Part shown: piece by piece, positions 43,355 to 52,311 of the stretch | Layout: each line of letters opens with the position of its first letter | Position numbering within the stretch: position 1 is the stretch's first letter | Assembly (NCBI GenBank): GCA_964202965.1 | Contig: CAXNKG010000004.1 | Coordinates: 1-64,000 of the forward strand | DNA: 64,000 bases | Source of the DNA: CAXNKG01 sp964202965 | GTDB taxonomy: Bacteria > Acidobacteriota > Vicinamibacteria > Vicinamibacterales > UBA2999 | Direction: 5' to 3' | The notes under the pieces: model-generated | Told to the model about the DNA's origin: nothing | Seen by the model: only the letters and a program-made list of their open reading frames with translations | The model's database searches: none | Position numbers and translations under genes: made by a program

Positions 43355-45684
43355 TGGCTGAGTCCACACTCTCGCGGCGCATCAGCGAATTCGCCGGGGT
43401 GGCGCTGTTCGCGCTTTCCCTTATCTGGCTGATCGCGCTCGTCACGCACGAACCGACCGACCCGGTCTGGTTCTTCACGACGGATGCCTCGCACGCGCCC
43501 GCGAACTTCGTCGGCCGCGTCGGTGCCTTTCTGTCGGAGTTGTCGTTCCAGTTGTTCGGCTACGCGTCGTACCTGCTGCCGCTCGTCGCCGCGACGGTTG
43601 GCTGGCACTACTTCTGGTGTCAGCCTCCCGACGCGGCGTACACCAAGGTCACCGGCGCGACGCTGTTTTTCGGATGCGCGACCGCGTTCCTCAGCCTGAT
43701 CCTCGGCAGCGCGGAGATGGCCGGCCCCTCGGCTGCGCTCGGGACGGGCAAGACATTTCATGCGGGCGGGCTGATCGGCAACTGGATCGGCGCGCTCTTC
43801 TCCGAGTACCTCAATCGCACCGGCTCGATCATCGTGCTCCTCACGTTCATGGCGCTGTCGGTGATCCTCTCGACCCACTTCTCGTTTGGCCGGCTGTTCG
43901 CGCGCGCCAGCCAGGAGTCGCGCGATGCCGCGGCCCGCGGCATCGGCCGGGTCCGGCAGTGGCTCGACAGCCGTCGCAAGGAGCGCGAGCGCCGCGCGGT
44001 CATCGCCAAGCACACAAAGAAGGCACCGGCCGGATCAGGGATCGGGGATCCGGGACCCGGACAAGGCCCCCAACGCAAGCCGGTCATCTCGACCTCTGAA
44101 CCTGACCCGGATCCCGTATCCCGCGCGGTCCCCGATCCCCGCCGCGCGGCCCCGTCCGTCGTGGCGCGGAAGGCGGACGCAGCGCCGTCCCTGCCGCTGC
44201 CCGAGCCGCCCGCAAAGCCGCAGAAGCGGAGCGGCGCCTACACGCTGCCGCCCCCGTCGCTCCTCGATGCCGCCAAGGCCGGCAACAAGATCGACGAGCG
44301 CGAGCTCATGGATTTAGCGAAGCAGCTCGAGGACAAATGCCGCGAGTTCTCGGTCGAGGGACAGGTCGCGCAGATCCATCCCGGGCCCGTCGTCACGACG
44401 TTTGAGTTCAAGCCGGAAGCCGGCGTGAAGTACAGCAAGATCACGAGGCTCGCCGACGACCTGTCGCTCGCGATGCAGGCGGAGTCGGTGCTGATCGACC
44501 GCATTCCCGGCAAGTCGACGGTCGGAATCCAGATCCCGAACCCGAACCGCGAGACCATCTCGCTCCGCGAACTGCTCGAATCCGAGCAGTATCAGCGCTC
44601 GACCTCGAAGCTGGCGATCGCGCTCGGCAAGACGATCCATGGCGAGCCGTACGTCGCCGACCTCGCCACCATGCCCCACCTCCTGATTGCGGGATCGACG
44701 GGCACGGGTAAGTCGGTTGGCCTGAACGCCATGCTGACGAGCGTGCTGTACCGGGCAACCCCGGACGACGTGCGGATGATCATGATCGACCCGAAGCGTC
44801 TCGAGCTGGGCATGTATGAGGACATTCCGCACCTGATGACGCCGGTCGTCGTCGATCCGAAGAAGGCGGCGAACGCGCTTCGCTGGGCCGTGCGTGAGAT
44901 GGAGGAACGGTACAAGACGCTCGCGGCCGAGGGCGTGCGCAACATCGATCAGTACAACCGCAACATAAGGCTGGCGCTGGCGGAGGGCGTGAAGGACGAC
45001 GACATGGCGAAGCCGCTGCCGTTCATCCTCGTCGTGATCGACGAGCTGGCGGATCTGATGATGGTGGCGAGCAACGAAGTCGAAGAGTCGATTTGCCGTC
45101 TCGCGCAGATGGCGCGCGCCGTCGGCATCCACCTGATTCTCGCGACGCAGCGACCCTCAGTGGACGTCATCACGGGGCTCATCAAGGCGAACCTCCCCGC
45201 GCGCATCTCGTTCCGCGTATCGTCGAAGACCGACTCACGGACGATTCTCGATTCCAACGGCGCCGAGCAGCTCCTGGGGCGCGGCGACATGCTGTTTCTG
45301 CCACCGGCCTCGTCCCGCTGCATCCGCCTCCATGGCCCGTACATCTCGGAGCAGGAGTCGGCGCGCCTCGCGAGCTTCCTTCGCAAGCAGGGGAAGCCCA
45401 CCTACGACGAGACGATTACCTCCGAGGACGAAAAGAGCACGATTGGCGACATGACCTTCGAGAAGGACGAGCTGTACGACGACGCGGCGCGTATCGTCGT
45501 CAGTACCGGACAGGCGTCGATTTCGTACCTCCAGCGCAAGCTCCGCATCGGCTTCAGCCGCGCGGCCAGGCTCGTCGACATGATGGAGGCCGAGGGACTC
45601 GTCTCGCCGGGCGCGGGGGGCAAGCCGCGGGAGGTGCTCGTCGACACCGGCTACTTCGAGGAGGTGGATGCGCAGCTGCGCTAG
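43354..45684 (+). CDS. ftsK: DNA translocase FtsK
   Basis: A 776-residue septal DNA pump for chromosome segregation. Four membrane segments occupy residues about 10-190, followed by a charged, proline-rich linker, the alpha/beta motor with Walker A 'GSTGTGKS' (about 447-454) and Walker B 'FILVVIDELADLM', and a C-terminal gamma winged helix ('SISYLQRKLRIGFSRAARLVD') that reads KOPS-like sites. The linker contains an in-frame pair of heptamer arms (44032-44137) encoding Gly/Asp/Pro-rich sequence, apparently tolerated because the linker is disordered. Start at ATG 43354, TGATG overlap with rnj. Confidence 0.96.
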   Translation: MAESTLSRRISEFAGVALFALSLIWLIALVTHEPTDPVWFFTTDASHAPANFVGRVGAFLSELSFQLFGYASYLLPLVAATVGWHYFWCQPPDAAYTKVTGATLFFGCATAFLSLILGSAEMAGPSAALGTGKTFHAGGLIGNWIGALFSEYLNRTGSIIVLLTFMALSVILSTHFSFGRLFARASQESRDAAARGIGRVRQWLDSRRKERERRAVIAKHTKKAPAGSGIGDPGPGQGPQRKPVISTSEPDPDPVSRAVPDPRRAAPSVVARKADAAPSLPLPEPPAKPQKRSGAYTLPPPSLLDAAKAGNKIDERELMDLAKQLEDKCREFSVEGQVAQIHPGPVVTTFEFKPEAGVKYSKITRLADDLSLAMQAESVLIDRIPGKSTVGIQIPNPNRETISLRELLESEQYQRSTSKLAIALGKTIHGEPYVADLATMPHLLIAGSTGTGKSVGLNAMLTSVLYRATPDDVRMIMIDPKRLELGMYEDIPHLMTPVVVDPKKAANALRWAVREMEERYKTLAAEGVRNIDQYNRNIRLALAEGVKDDDMAKPLPFILVVIDELADLMMVASNEVEESICRLAQMARAVGIHLILATQRPSVDVITGLIKANLPARISFRVSSKTDSRTILDSNGAEQLLGRGDMLFLPPASSRCIRLHGPYISEQESARLASFLRKQGKPTYDETITSEDEKSTIGDMTFEKDELYDDAARIVVSTGQASISYLQRKLRIGFSRAARLVDMMEAEGLVSPGAGGKPREVLVDTGYFEEVDAQLR
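44032..44137. repeat. Heptamer repeat with inverted arms inside ftsK
   Basis: Left arm GGATCAG, GGATCGG, GGATCCG, GGACCCG (44032-44059); right arm TGACCCG, GATCCCG, TATCCCG, then CGCGGTC, CCCGATC (44103-44137). The arms are inverse complements with about 43 bases between, the same plan as the intergenic elements at 37785 and 63899. Translated, they give GSGIGDPGPG and PDPDPVSRAVPDP, which extend the disordered linker without breaking the frame. Confidence 0.75.
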
Positions 45685-47320
45685 CGCCCTGGTCGCGGCC
45701 CTCGTCCTGGCGTTGTCATGCGCCGCCGTCCGCGCACAGGGCGCGGATACGGTCTTCAATGACCTCAAGGCCGGAGAGGCGGAGCTGCGCCAGGAGCTTG
45801 ACCTGGCCCCACAGCTTCGCGCTCAGCCCCCTGGTGAGGCGACCGCGGCCCTGCTTCGCCGCCTGCGGCTGGCCGTCAGCGCCTACGAATCGATGGCCCG
45901 CCGCTTCCCGCGAAGCGGCTACAGCGACAACGCGCTGTGGCAGGGCGCGCTCCTCTCGGCCGACGCCTTCTGGCAGTTCGGCGATTCACGCGATCGCGCG
46001 GCCGCTCTGCGCCTGTTCGAGTTACTCAAGACGCAGTACCCCTCGAGTTCGCTCGTCGCCCAGACGGCGAGCCACCTGACCCGTCTGAACGGCGCCGGAA
46101 CGCCCTCGTCGCTCGTGACGTTGAAATCGATCCGGCGCGAAGCCCTGCCCGATGCCCTGCGCATCACGCTGGAGCTCGAACGCGAGGCGACGTTTCATGA
46201 GGAGCGCCTGGATGGTCCGCCGCGCGTCTTCATCGACCTTCGGAACACACAAGCCGTCGAGTCGCTCAAGGACGCAACGGTCCCGTTTCCTGACGACGTG
46301 GTGAAGCAGGTCCGCATCGGGAGGCAGGCCGACAACCGCACGCGGGTCGTGTTTGACTTGCAGGGGTCGAGCCGGTACAGCGTCTATTCCCTCTACAACC
46401 CGTACCGCATCGTGGTCGACTTCGAGCGCACCGCGCCGATGGTTGCCAGCGCGGTGGTCGCGCCAGCCTCGGCGCCAGCCGCTGAGAACACCGCCGCACT
46501 GGCAGCCAAGGCAGGGATCGCGCCGCCCGCGAAGCCGGCGGTCGCGGCAGTGACGGAGACGCCGATCGGGCCACCCTCCACCAACGGCCGCGGCGGGTTT
46601 TCCCTCTCACGACAGCTCGGCCTCGGCGTCGGGCGCGTTGTCATCGACCCCGGGCATGGCGGACACGATCCCGGTGCGCAGGTGAAGGGACTGAACGAGG
46701 CGGAGCTGGTGCTCGATGTCTCGCTCCGGCTGGAAAAGCTGCTGCTCCAGGAGCCGGGCGTTGCCGTCGTCCTCACACGCCGAACCAACACATTCATCAC
46801 GCTCGAAGAGCGCACGGCCATCGCCAACAAGGCGTCCGCCGACCTTTTCCTGTCGATCCACGCCAATGCCAGCGCGAACGTCAGCGTCCGCGGGTTCGAA
46901 ACGTACTTTCTGAGCTTTGCGCCGAACGCCGACGCCGAAGCGCTGGCGGCACGTGAGAACGCCGGCTCGTCCCGAACGATGGGCAACCTGCCGGAACTCG
47001 TCAAGGCGATCGCGCTGAACAACAAGCTGGATGAATCGCGCGATTTCGCCGCGATGGTGCAGCAGTCGATGAACGAGCAGCTGCGAAAAGCGGACCGGAC
47101 GGCCCGCAATCTGGGGGTGAAGCAGGCGCCGTTCATGGTGCTCGTCGGCGCGACGATGCCGAGCGCCCTGACTGAAGTGTCGTTCCTGACGAACAAGGAT
47201 GAGGCGTCGCTCCTCCGGAGCTCCTCGTATCGCCAGCGGATTGCCGACGCCCTCTTCGCGGGCATCCTCAAGTATCAGCAGTCGCTCAAGGCCTCCCCGC
47301 GCGTCGCCCAGTCCAACTAG
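45668..47320 (+). CDS. N-acetylmuramoyl-L-alanine amidase (AMIN + Amidase_3)
   Basis: A 550-residue exported zinc amidase that cuts the stem peptide from muramic acid during cell separation. A signal peptide (to about residue 23) precedes a helical TPR-like region, an AMIN domain (about 150-260) that locates the enzyme at the septum, a Pro/Ala linker and the amidase_3 domain with 'VVIDPGHGGHDPGAQ', 'GLNEAELVLDVSLRL' (zinc Glu) and 'LFLSIHANAS'. It overlaps the ftsK end by 17 bases, an apt pairing of two cell-division proteins. Confidence 0.95.
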   Translation: MRSCASALVAALVLALSCAAVRAQGADTVFNDLKAGEAELRQELDLAPQLRAQPPGEATAALLRRLRLAVSAYESMARRFPRSGYSDNALWQGALLSADAFWQFGDSRDRAAALRLFELLKTQYPSSSLVAQTASHLTRLNGAGTPSSLVTLKSIRREALPDALRITLELEREATFHEERLDGPPRVFIDLRNTQAVESLKDATVPFPDDVVKQVRIGRQADNRTRVVFDLQGSSRYSVYSLYNPYRIVVDFERTAPMVASAVVAPASAPAAENTAALAAKAGIAPPAKPAVAAVTETPIGPPSTNGRGGFSLSRQLGLGVGRVVIDPGHGGHDPGAQVKGLNEAELVLDVSLRLEKLLLQEPGVAVVLTRRTNTFITLEERTAIANKASADLFLSIHANASANVSVRGFETYFLSFAPNADAEALAARENAGSSRTMGNLPELVKAIALNNKLDESRDFAAMVQQSMNEQLRKADRTARNLGVKQAPFMVLVGATMPSALTEVSFLTNKDEASLLRSSSYRQRIADALFAGILKYQQSLKASPRVAQSN

Positions 47321-47326
47321 TCTCCG

Positions 47327-48373
47327 TCAGCTCCCCGGCCGGAGCCATCTCACGAACCATTGCAGCACGGCGTCGTGCGCCTCGGCCGTTGTCTCGTGCG
47401 CGGTATCGACCTGCAGCAGGAAGGAGAATTTTCCTTTCATTCCGGCGGCAGCATAGGCGCGCTCCCCCGCCGCCACCGCCGTCCTGACGCCTCCGAGCGC
47501 GGACCGCGGGTCGGAATCCCCATTGACCACGAACAGCGGACGCGGGGCAATGAGCGGCAGCATGGCCGGACCGTCGAACCGGTCCACCAGACCCGGCGTC
47601 ACACGGTCGTAGAACTTCTTCATGAAGGCCGCATTCACCGCCTCGCGCCCGTCGGCCGCAGAGGCCTCCACCGCCGCGCGGAGCGTCCAGGTTCGCGCTT
47701 CCCAGGCGGCGGAGTGCGTCAACGACCAGCCGAAGCTCTGCACGCCGATGAGCGGCGCAGCCGCGGCAATGCGCGTGTCCGCCGCCGCGGCCAGGTAGGC
47801 CTCGGTGCCTCCCTTCGAGTTGCCGACGACGCCGATGCGTGAGGGATCGACGTCGCCGCGCGTGGACAGGTAATCGACGAGCCGCATCACATCCCACACG
47901 GTGTCGTAGAGATACGGCTGTCCCTTGCCCGTGCGGAACGCCCGGAGGATCGCGCTTTGATAGGGATTGGCGAGCCCGGGGATTGGCGTGGCGCGCTCGC
48001 CGGCGTGCCGCGCGTCCATGGCGACGGCCAGAAAACCCTGATCGGCATAGCGCTCGAGCAGGTCGCGCATGCTGTCCTTCGAGCCGCCGGTTCCATGCAG
48101 GGCGACCACCACGGCCCGGCGGGCCGGCTGCGACGCCTTCTTGAGGATCAGAACCGGGACGCGCTCATCCTGCTCGGACGCGAACGAGACCAGCTCCTGA
48201 GCGTACCCATCCACAACGCTGGCCTGAGCCGGGGATGGCGCGAGCGGGACACGCGGCCGATCGATCGTTTTGAGGAAGTCGGCGCGAACACTGCCAGGCG
48301 GAGTCTGCGCCGCACCCACCGACCCAGCCAGAAGACAACCACCGACCAGCGCTGCTGCAAGAGCTTCTCGCAT
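47327..48373 (-). CDS. Secreted alpha/beta-hydrolase (acetyl esterase/dienelactone-hydrolase type)
   Basis: A 348-residue exported esterase. Signal peptide MREALAAALVGGCLLAGSVGAAQ; the oxyanion region is 'VVVALHGTGGSKDSM', the nucleophile elbow 'IGVVGNSKGGTEAYLA' (Ser), the acid 'LFVVNGDSDPRS' and the His 'VDTAHETT'. 'AMDARHAGERA' is common in cutinase/acetyl-xylan esterase relatives. The substrate is unknown. ATG 48373 has GAGG five bases upstream, so the GTG at 48379 is less likely. It is convergent with the amidase gene, six bases apart. Confidence 0.85.
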   Translation of the reverse strand: MREALAAALVGGCLLAGSVGAAQTPPGSVRADFLKTIDRPRVPLAPSPAQASVVDGYAQELVSFASEQDERVPVLILKKASQPARRAVVVALHGTGGSKDSMRDLLERYADQGFLAVAMDARHAGERATPIPGLANPYQSAILRAFRTGKGQPYLYDTVWDVMRLVDYLSTRGDVDPSRIGVVGNSKGGTEAYLAAAADTRIAAAAPLIGVQSFGWSLTHSAAWEARTWTLRAAVEASAADGREAVNAAFMKKFYDRVTPGLVDRFDGPAMLPLIAPRPLFVVNGDSDPRSALGGVRTAVAAGERAYAAAGMKGKFSFLLQVDTAHETTAEAHDAVLQWFVRWLRPGS

Positions 48374-48409
48374 CGTCACCTCGGGGCCGCAGTCTAGCGC
48401 ACGTGGAGC

Positions 48410-48646
48410 TCAGATGCGCAGTTTGACGTGGGAGCTGCCGGGGTTCGTGGCGGGCGCCGAACGCTCCTGCCTCCGGCGGATGGCAATAAAGATCACGCCG
48501 ACGAGAATCCCTCCGGCGGCCGCGATCAGCAGAAACACCCCGGCCGACGCAAACATCGTGATGATGGTGTCGATGCTGATGTCGTGCGCCGCCGGCGGCT
48601 GCTTCACGACTTCAATGACGATCGGATCCTGGCGGAGAAGGAACAC
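48410..48646 (-). CDS. Small single-span membrane protein
   Basis: A 78-residue protein with a short N-terminal tail, one hydrophobic segment (about residues 30-55, MFASAGVFLLIAAAGGILVGVIFIAI in two parts) and a basic cytosolic tail (RRRQERSAP). It begins two bases after the pepA stop and is probably cotranscribed. I do not recognise the family; 'QPPAAHDISIDTIITMFASAG' recurs in my memory of acidobacterial proteins but without a function. Confidence 0.6.
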   Translation of the reverse strand: MFLLRQDPIVIEVVKQPPAAHDISIDTIITMFASAGVFLLIAAAGGILVGVIFIAIRRRQERSAPATNPGSSHVKLRI

Positions 48647-48648
48647 GG

Positions 48649-50160
48649 CTAGATGTTAGCCCACGCACCAGGGTCGAGCGCGAGTTCGGCGAGGGTCCGC
48701 ACCGCCACGCCGGTGGCGCCCTTCGGCTGATACGGCTTGGCGTCCTCGGCCCAGGCGGTGCCGGCGATATCCATGTGCACCCACGGCAGCTCGCCGATGA
48801 ACTCCTTGATGAAGAGCGCGCCCGTAATGGCTCCCCCCGCGCGGCCGCCGGTGTTGCCGAAGTCGGCAATCTCGCTCTTGAAGAGTTCCTTGTAGTCGTC
48901 CCACACGGGCATCGGCCACGACCGGTCGCCCGCGCGGTCGCTGGCCTTCCGCACCTGCTCGACCCACGAGTCTGGCGTGCCGAACAGGCCCGTGGTGGTC
49001 TTGCCGAGCGCCACCACGCACGCGCCGGTCAGTGTCGCCACGTCGACCAGGTGCGTCGCGCCACGCTGACGCGCGTACCAGACCGCATCACCCAGCACGA
49101 GGCGGCCCTCGGCGTCGGTGTTGAGGATCTCGACGGTCTTCCCTTCCGCACTCGTGAGCACGTCGCCCGGCTTCACCGCGCGTCCGCCGGGCATGTTCTC
49201 GGTCATCGGAATCACCGCGACACAACGGACCGGCGCCTTGAGCCGCGCGATCGCCAGCATGGCGCCCAGGACGGCGGCGCCTCCGGACATGTCGTCCTTC
49301 ATCTTGTCCATGTTCTCGGCTGGCTTGATCGAAATGCCGCCGGTATCGAACGTGATGCCCTTGCCGATTAGCCCGAGGACCGGAGTCGGCGGCGCCCCAG
49401 CCGGCTCATGCCGGAGCACCACGAGCCTCGGCGGCTCGGCGCTGCCGCGGGCCACGCCGAGCAGCAGTCCCATCTTCAACTCGGCAATCTTCTGTTCGTC
49501 GAGCACGTCGACGCCGAGGCCGGCCTCCCTGGCGAGCGCGGCGGCGCGGTCGGCAAACACGCGCGGCGTCAATGTGTTGCCCGGCTCATTCACCAGCTCG
49601 CGGGCCACGTTTGTCGACTCGCCGAGGACACGGCCCCGCTCGAGGCCACGCTCCCCCGCAGCCTTGTCCGCGACGGCGATCGTCACAGACGACAGCCAGA
49701 CGCGTGGCGGGTCGGTCGTCCGATACGACGCGCCGTCGTAGTTGCCGATCACGACCCCTTCCGCAAACAACTGCACCGCGAGCTCTGCGCCCACGCCCGA
49801 ATCGGCGCGATGCACAATCGCGATGCGCGTCAGCCCGCGATTCCGCGCCGCCAGCGCCCCGGTCACGGCCGCACGGCGCAGCCGGTCCGGCGAAAAGTCC
49901 TTTCTGGCCCCGAGGCCCACCAGCGCGACACGCCCGGTGTTCCACCCGCGAAGCGTCGTCACGAACAGCTCGTACGGCTTGCCCTTGAACTCGCCGCGGC
50001 CCCGCGCGGCATCGATGTCGCCGTCGGTCGCCTTGTGAAAATCGGGTTCGCCGGTCAGCGCGTCGGCGTCGAAGACGGGAACGATCAGAAGGTCAGCAGC
50101 CACGTCCTTGGGACTGCTGGCCGTGACGTCTACAGAGGGAGTGCGGTGAACAATCTGCAT
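48649..50160 (-). CDS. pepA: Leucyl aminopeptidase (M17)
   Basis: A 503-residue cytosolic two-metal aminopeptidase. The catalytic C-terminal half shows 'GKGITFDTGGISIKPAENMDKMKDDMSGGAAV' (in parts), the signature NTDAEGRLVLGDA and 'ATLTGACVVALG'. The N-terminal domain is standard. PepA in enteric bacteria also binds DNA; nothing here tests that. Its start codon lies 18 bases from the start codon of the divergent PKD-like gene. Confidence 0.95.
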   Translation of the reverse strand: MQIVHRTPSVDVTASSPKDVAADLLIVPVFDADALTGEPDFHKATDGDIDAARGRGEFKGKPYELFVTTLRGWNTGRVALVGLGARKDFSPDRLRRAAVTGALAARNRGLTRIAIVHRADSGVGAELAVQLFAEGVVIGNYDGASYRTTDPPRVWLSSVTIAVADKAAGERGLERGRVLGESTNVARELVNEPGNTLTPRVFADRAAALAREAGLGVDVLDEQKIAELKMGLLLGVARGSAEPPRLVVLRHEPAGAPPTPVLGLIGKGITFDTGGISIKPAENMDKMKDDMSGGAAVLGAMLAIARLKAPVRCVAVIPMTENMPGGRAVKPGDVLTSAEGKTVEILNTDAEGRLVLGDAVWYARQRGATHLVDVATLTGACVVALGKTTTGLFGTPDSWVEQVRKASDRAGDRSWPMPVWDDYKELFKSEIADFGNTGGRAGGAITGALFIKEFIGELPWVHMDIAGTAWAEDAKPYQPKGATGVAVRTLAELALDPGAWANI

Positions 50161-50178
50161 TAGAATCCAAAAGTAAGT

Positions 50179-50622
50179 ATGCCCGATCCATGGCGCACAC
50201 GGCGGACGCTGGCGGCTGCCCTCGCCGCCTTTCTCCCGATCGCCGTACTGGCGCAGGCGCCGCAGCCTGAGTCGAAACGGCCGACGCTCGCCGTACGCGT
50301 CACGCCCCCGATGGGTTTTACGCCGCTTCGGGTCCGCGCGACCGCCGATGTGCGCAACGGCAGCGACGACTACCCCGAGTTCTACTGCGCCACCGTCGAA
50401 TGGGACTGGGGCGACGGCACGATGTCAGAGAATACGACCGACTGCGATCCCTATGAAGCCGGCAAGAGCCAGATTCAGCGCCGCTTCACCGCGGACCACG
50501 TCTACCGGCAGGCGGGCGCATATCGAATTGCGTTCCGGCTGAAGCAGAAATCCCGTCAGGTGGGTGGCGCGACCGTCTTGGTGCAGGTGCGATCGGGCGC
50601 AGGCGAAGGATTTGAGCGATAA
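50179..50622 (+). CDS. Secreted PKD-like domain protein
   Basis: A 147-residue exported protein: signal peptide ending VLAQAP, then one beta-sandwich with the PKD hallmark 'VEWDWGDGTMSE' and 'DHVYRQAGAYRIAFRL'. Two cysteines (in 'EFYCATVEW' and 'TTDCDPYEAG') may form a disulfide bridge. PKD folds mediate protein or glycan binding. TAGAAT at 50161-50166 may be its -10 box, giving a near-leaderless mRNA. It overlaps the next gene by 11 bases. Confidence 0.65.
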   Translation: MPDPWRTRRTLAAALAAFLPIAVLAQAPQPESKRPTLAVRVTPPMGFTPLRVRATADVRNGSDDYPEFYCATVEWDWGDGTMSENTTDCDPYEAGKSQIQRRFTADHVYRQAGAYRIAFRLKQKSRQVGGATVLVQVRSGAGEGFER

Positions 50623-51121
50623 GGCAGCCGCCATCGAGGTGGACGTGGTGATGGCGGAGCTGCACCGGCGCGTACGGGAGCGCATGCGCACCGAGTTGAG
50701 CGGCACGGGCGGCTCGCACGCCTTCGACGATCCCGAGATCTTCGCGGAGGTCGAATCGCTCCTGCGCGCGGCGGCGGTCACACCCGAGGCGCAGCCCCTG
50801 GTCCTGCCGGAGCTGCTCGGCGAACCCCACACGTGGCGTCTCACGACCAAGATGCAGTACCAGTCTCACAGGAGCCAAGGCGCTGCGTCGCTCATCCTGA
50901 CGCTGAAACAGCGGATCCTGATGCCGCTGTTCCGATGGCTCTTCGAGTACAGCCGCGATAACTTCGAGCGACAGCGCCGGACGAACCACGTGCTGTTTGC
51001 CTGCGTGCAGGAACTCGCGATCGAGTCCGCGCTGCTGCGCCGCGAACTCCGCCGGCTCTCAGGCGCACGGTCCGCGATCGCGCCGCGCGACCCGTCCCTC
51101 GGTTCCCCGCCTCGTCAATGA
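50612..51121 (+). CDS. Conserved protein of glycosyltransferase operons, unknown function
   Basis: A protein of 169 residues if it starts at TTG 50612 (MSDKAAAIEVDVVMAELHRRVRERM); ATG 50651 is an alternative. The N-terminal 'VDVVMAELHRRVRER' helix resembles the leader piece found before methyltransferases and glycosyltransferases in polysaccharide clusters. The middle has one amphipathic helix (ILMPLFRWLFEYSRDNFERQ) that could touch the membrane. The C-terminal part is basic. It overlaps the GT4 gene by four bases (ATGA), so it probably assists that enzyme. Confidence 0.55.
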   Translation: MSDKAAAIEVDVVMAELHRRVRERMRTELSGTGGSHAFDDPEIFAEVESLLRAAAVTPEAQPLVLPELLGEPHTWRLTTKMQYQSHRSQGAASLILTLKQRILMPLFRWLFEYSRDNFERQRRTNHVLFACVQELAIESALLRRELRRLSGARSAIAPRDPSLGSPPRQ

Positions 51122-52311
51122 AACTGGCGTTCGTCGTTCAACGATACGGCGCCGACATCGCGGGCGGCTCCGAAGGGCATTGCCGTGAGCTTGCTGAGCG
51201 CCTGTCGGTCCGACACGACATCACCGTACTCACCACCTGTGCGAAGGACTACGTCACGTGGGAGAACGCGGTGTCCCCAGGCCGGACAACGGAGAACGGC
51301 GTCACCGTGCGCCGGTTCCAGGTCACGCGTCCCCGGCGCATCAAGGTCTTCGCCGATCTCAGCGACGAGGTGTTCGACGGCGGCGCCTCTCCAGACCGGC
51401 AGCACGAGTGGTTCAGGGAGAACGGCCCTGACGTTCCCGAGCTGATCGAGCACCTCCGGTCCGAAGGCTCGACGTTCGACCTGGTCGTCTTCTGGACGTT
51501 CCGGTATTACCAGTCCTATTTCGGCCTGCCGCTGGTCGCCGACCGGGCGGTGCTGGTGCCGACCGCCGAAGAAGACGATGCGATCAACCTCGACGTGCTG
51601 CCTGAATTCTTCAGCAAGCCCGCGGGATACCTCTTCCTCACACCCGAGGAGGAGCAGCTTGTCTCGGACCGCGCGCTGCGCCCGCTCCACCCGTCGGCGG
51701 TCGCAGGGCTCGGCCTCGAACCGGTGGCTCCGGGCGCCATCTCGAGAGCCGCAATCGACGCGCTGGGTATTCCGGTGAAGTACCTCCTGTATCTCGGCCG
51801 CGTGGATCGCAACAAGGGGTGCGATGCGCTGCTCGAGAACTTCCAGGAGTACGCCGCCACGCATCCGGACATCACGCTGGTGCTCGCCGGTCCGACAAAA
51901 ATGCAGATTCCCGAGCATCCACGCATCCGGGCGCTCGGCTACGTCAGCAACGAGGTGCGCGAGGCGCTCCTCGCGCATGCGCGCGCGCTCGTCGTCCCCT
52001 CCTGGTACGAGAGCCTGAGCATCGTCCTTCTCGAGGCGTGGAATCATGGAATTCCTGCGCTCGTGAACGGCCGCTGCAAGGTGCTTCAAGGGCAGGTTCG
52101 CCGCGCCAACGGCGGCCTGTATTACATGTTTCCGGCCGAGTTCGACGAAGCCGCGGACTATCTGCTCGGGCATCCCGAGCAGCGCGACGCGATGGGGCGG
52201 CAGGGCCTGGCGTACATCGAACGCGAGTACCGATGGCCAACAGTGCTGTCGCGGGTCGAAGGGCTCTTCGACGACGTGCGGTACGAGACTAATCGGCGAT
52301 CGAACAAGTAG
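51118..52311 (+). CDS. GT4-family glycosyltransferase
   Basis: A 397-residue GT-B enzyme. 'FVVQRYGADIAGGSEGHCRELAERL' is the N-terminal donor/acceptor loop, 'LLYLGRVDRNKGCDALLENF' opens the C-terminal domain, and 'VVPSWYESLSIVLLEAWNHGIPALVN' is the nucleotide-sugar binding E-x7-E region. It adds a sugar to an unknown glycan. The 3' end overlaps the convergent JAMM gene by 23 bases. Confidence 0.9.
   Translation: MKLAFVVQRYGADIAGGSEGHCRELAERLSVRHDITVLTTCAKDYVTWENAVSPGRTTENGVTVRRFQVTRPRRIKVFADLSDEVFDGGASPDRQHEWFRENGPDVPELIEHLRSEGSTFDLVVFWTFRYYQSYFGLPLVADRAVLVPTAEEDDAINLDVLPEFFSKPAGYLFLTPEEEQLVSDRALRPLHPSAVAGLGLEPVAPGAISRAAIDALGIPVKYLLYLGRVDRNKGCDALLENFQEYAATHPDITLVLAGPTKMQIPEHPRIRALGYVSNEVREALLAHARALVVPSWYESLSIVLLEAWNHGIPALVNGRCKVLQGQVRRANGGLYYMFPAEFDEAADYLLGHPEQRDAMGRQGLAYIEREYRWPTVLSRVEGLFDDVRYETNRRSNK

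Noticed and set aside
41501..43369. 622-codon open frame on the minus strand across rnj
   Set aside because: Mirror frame of RNase J with the same biased composition and no recognisable motif.
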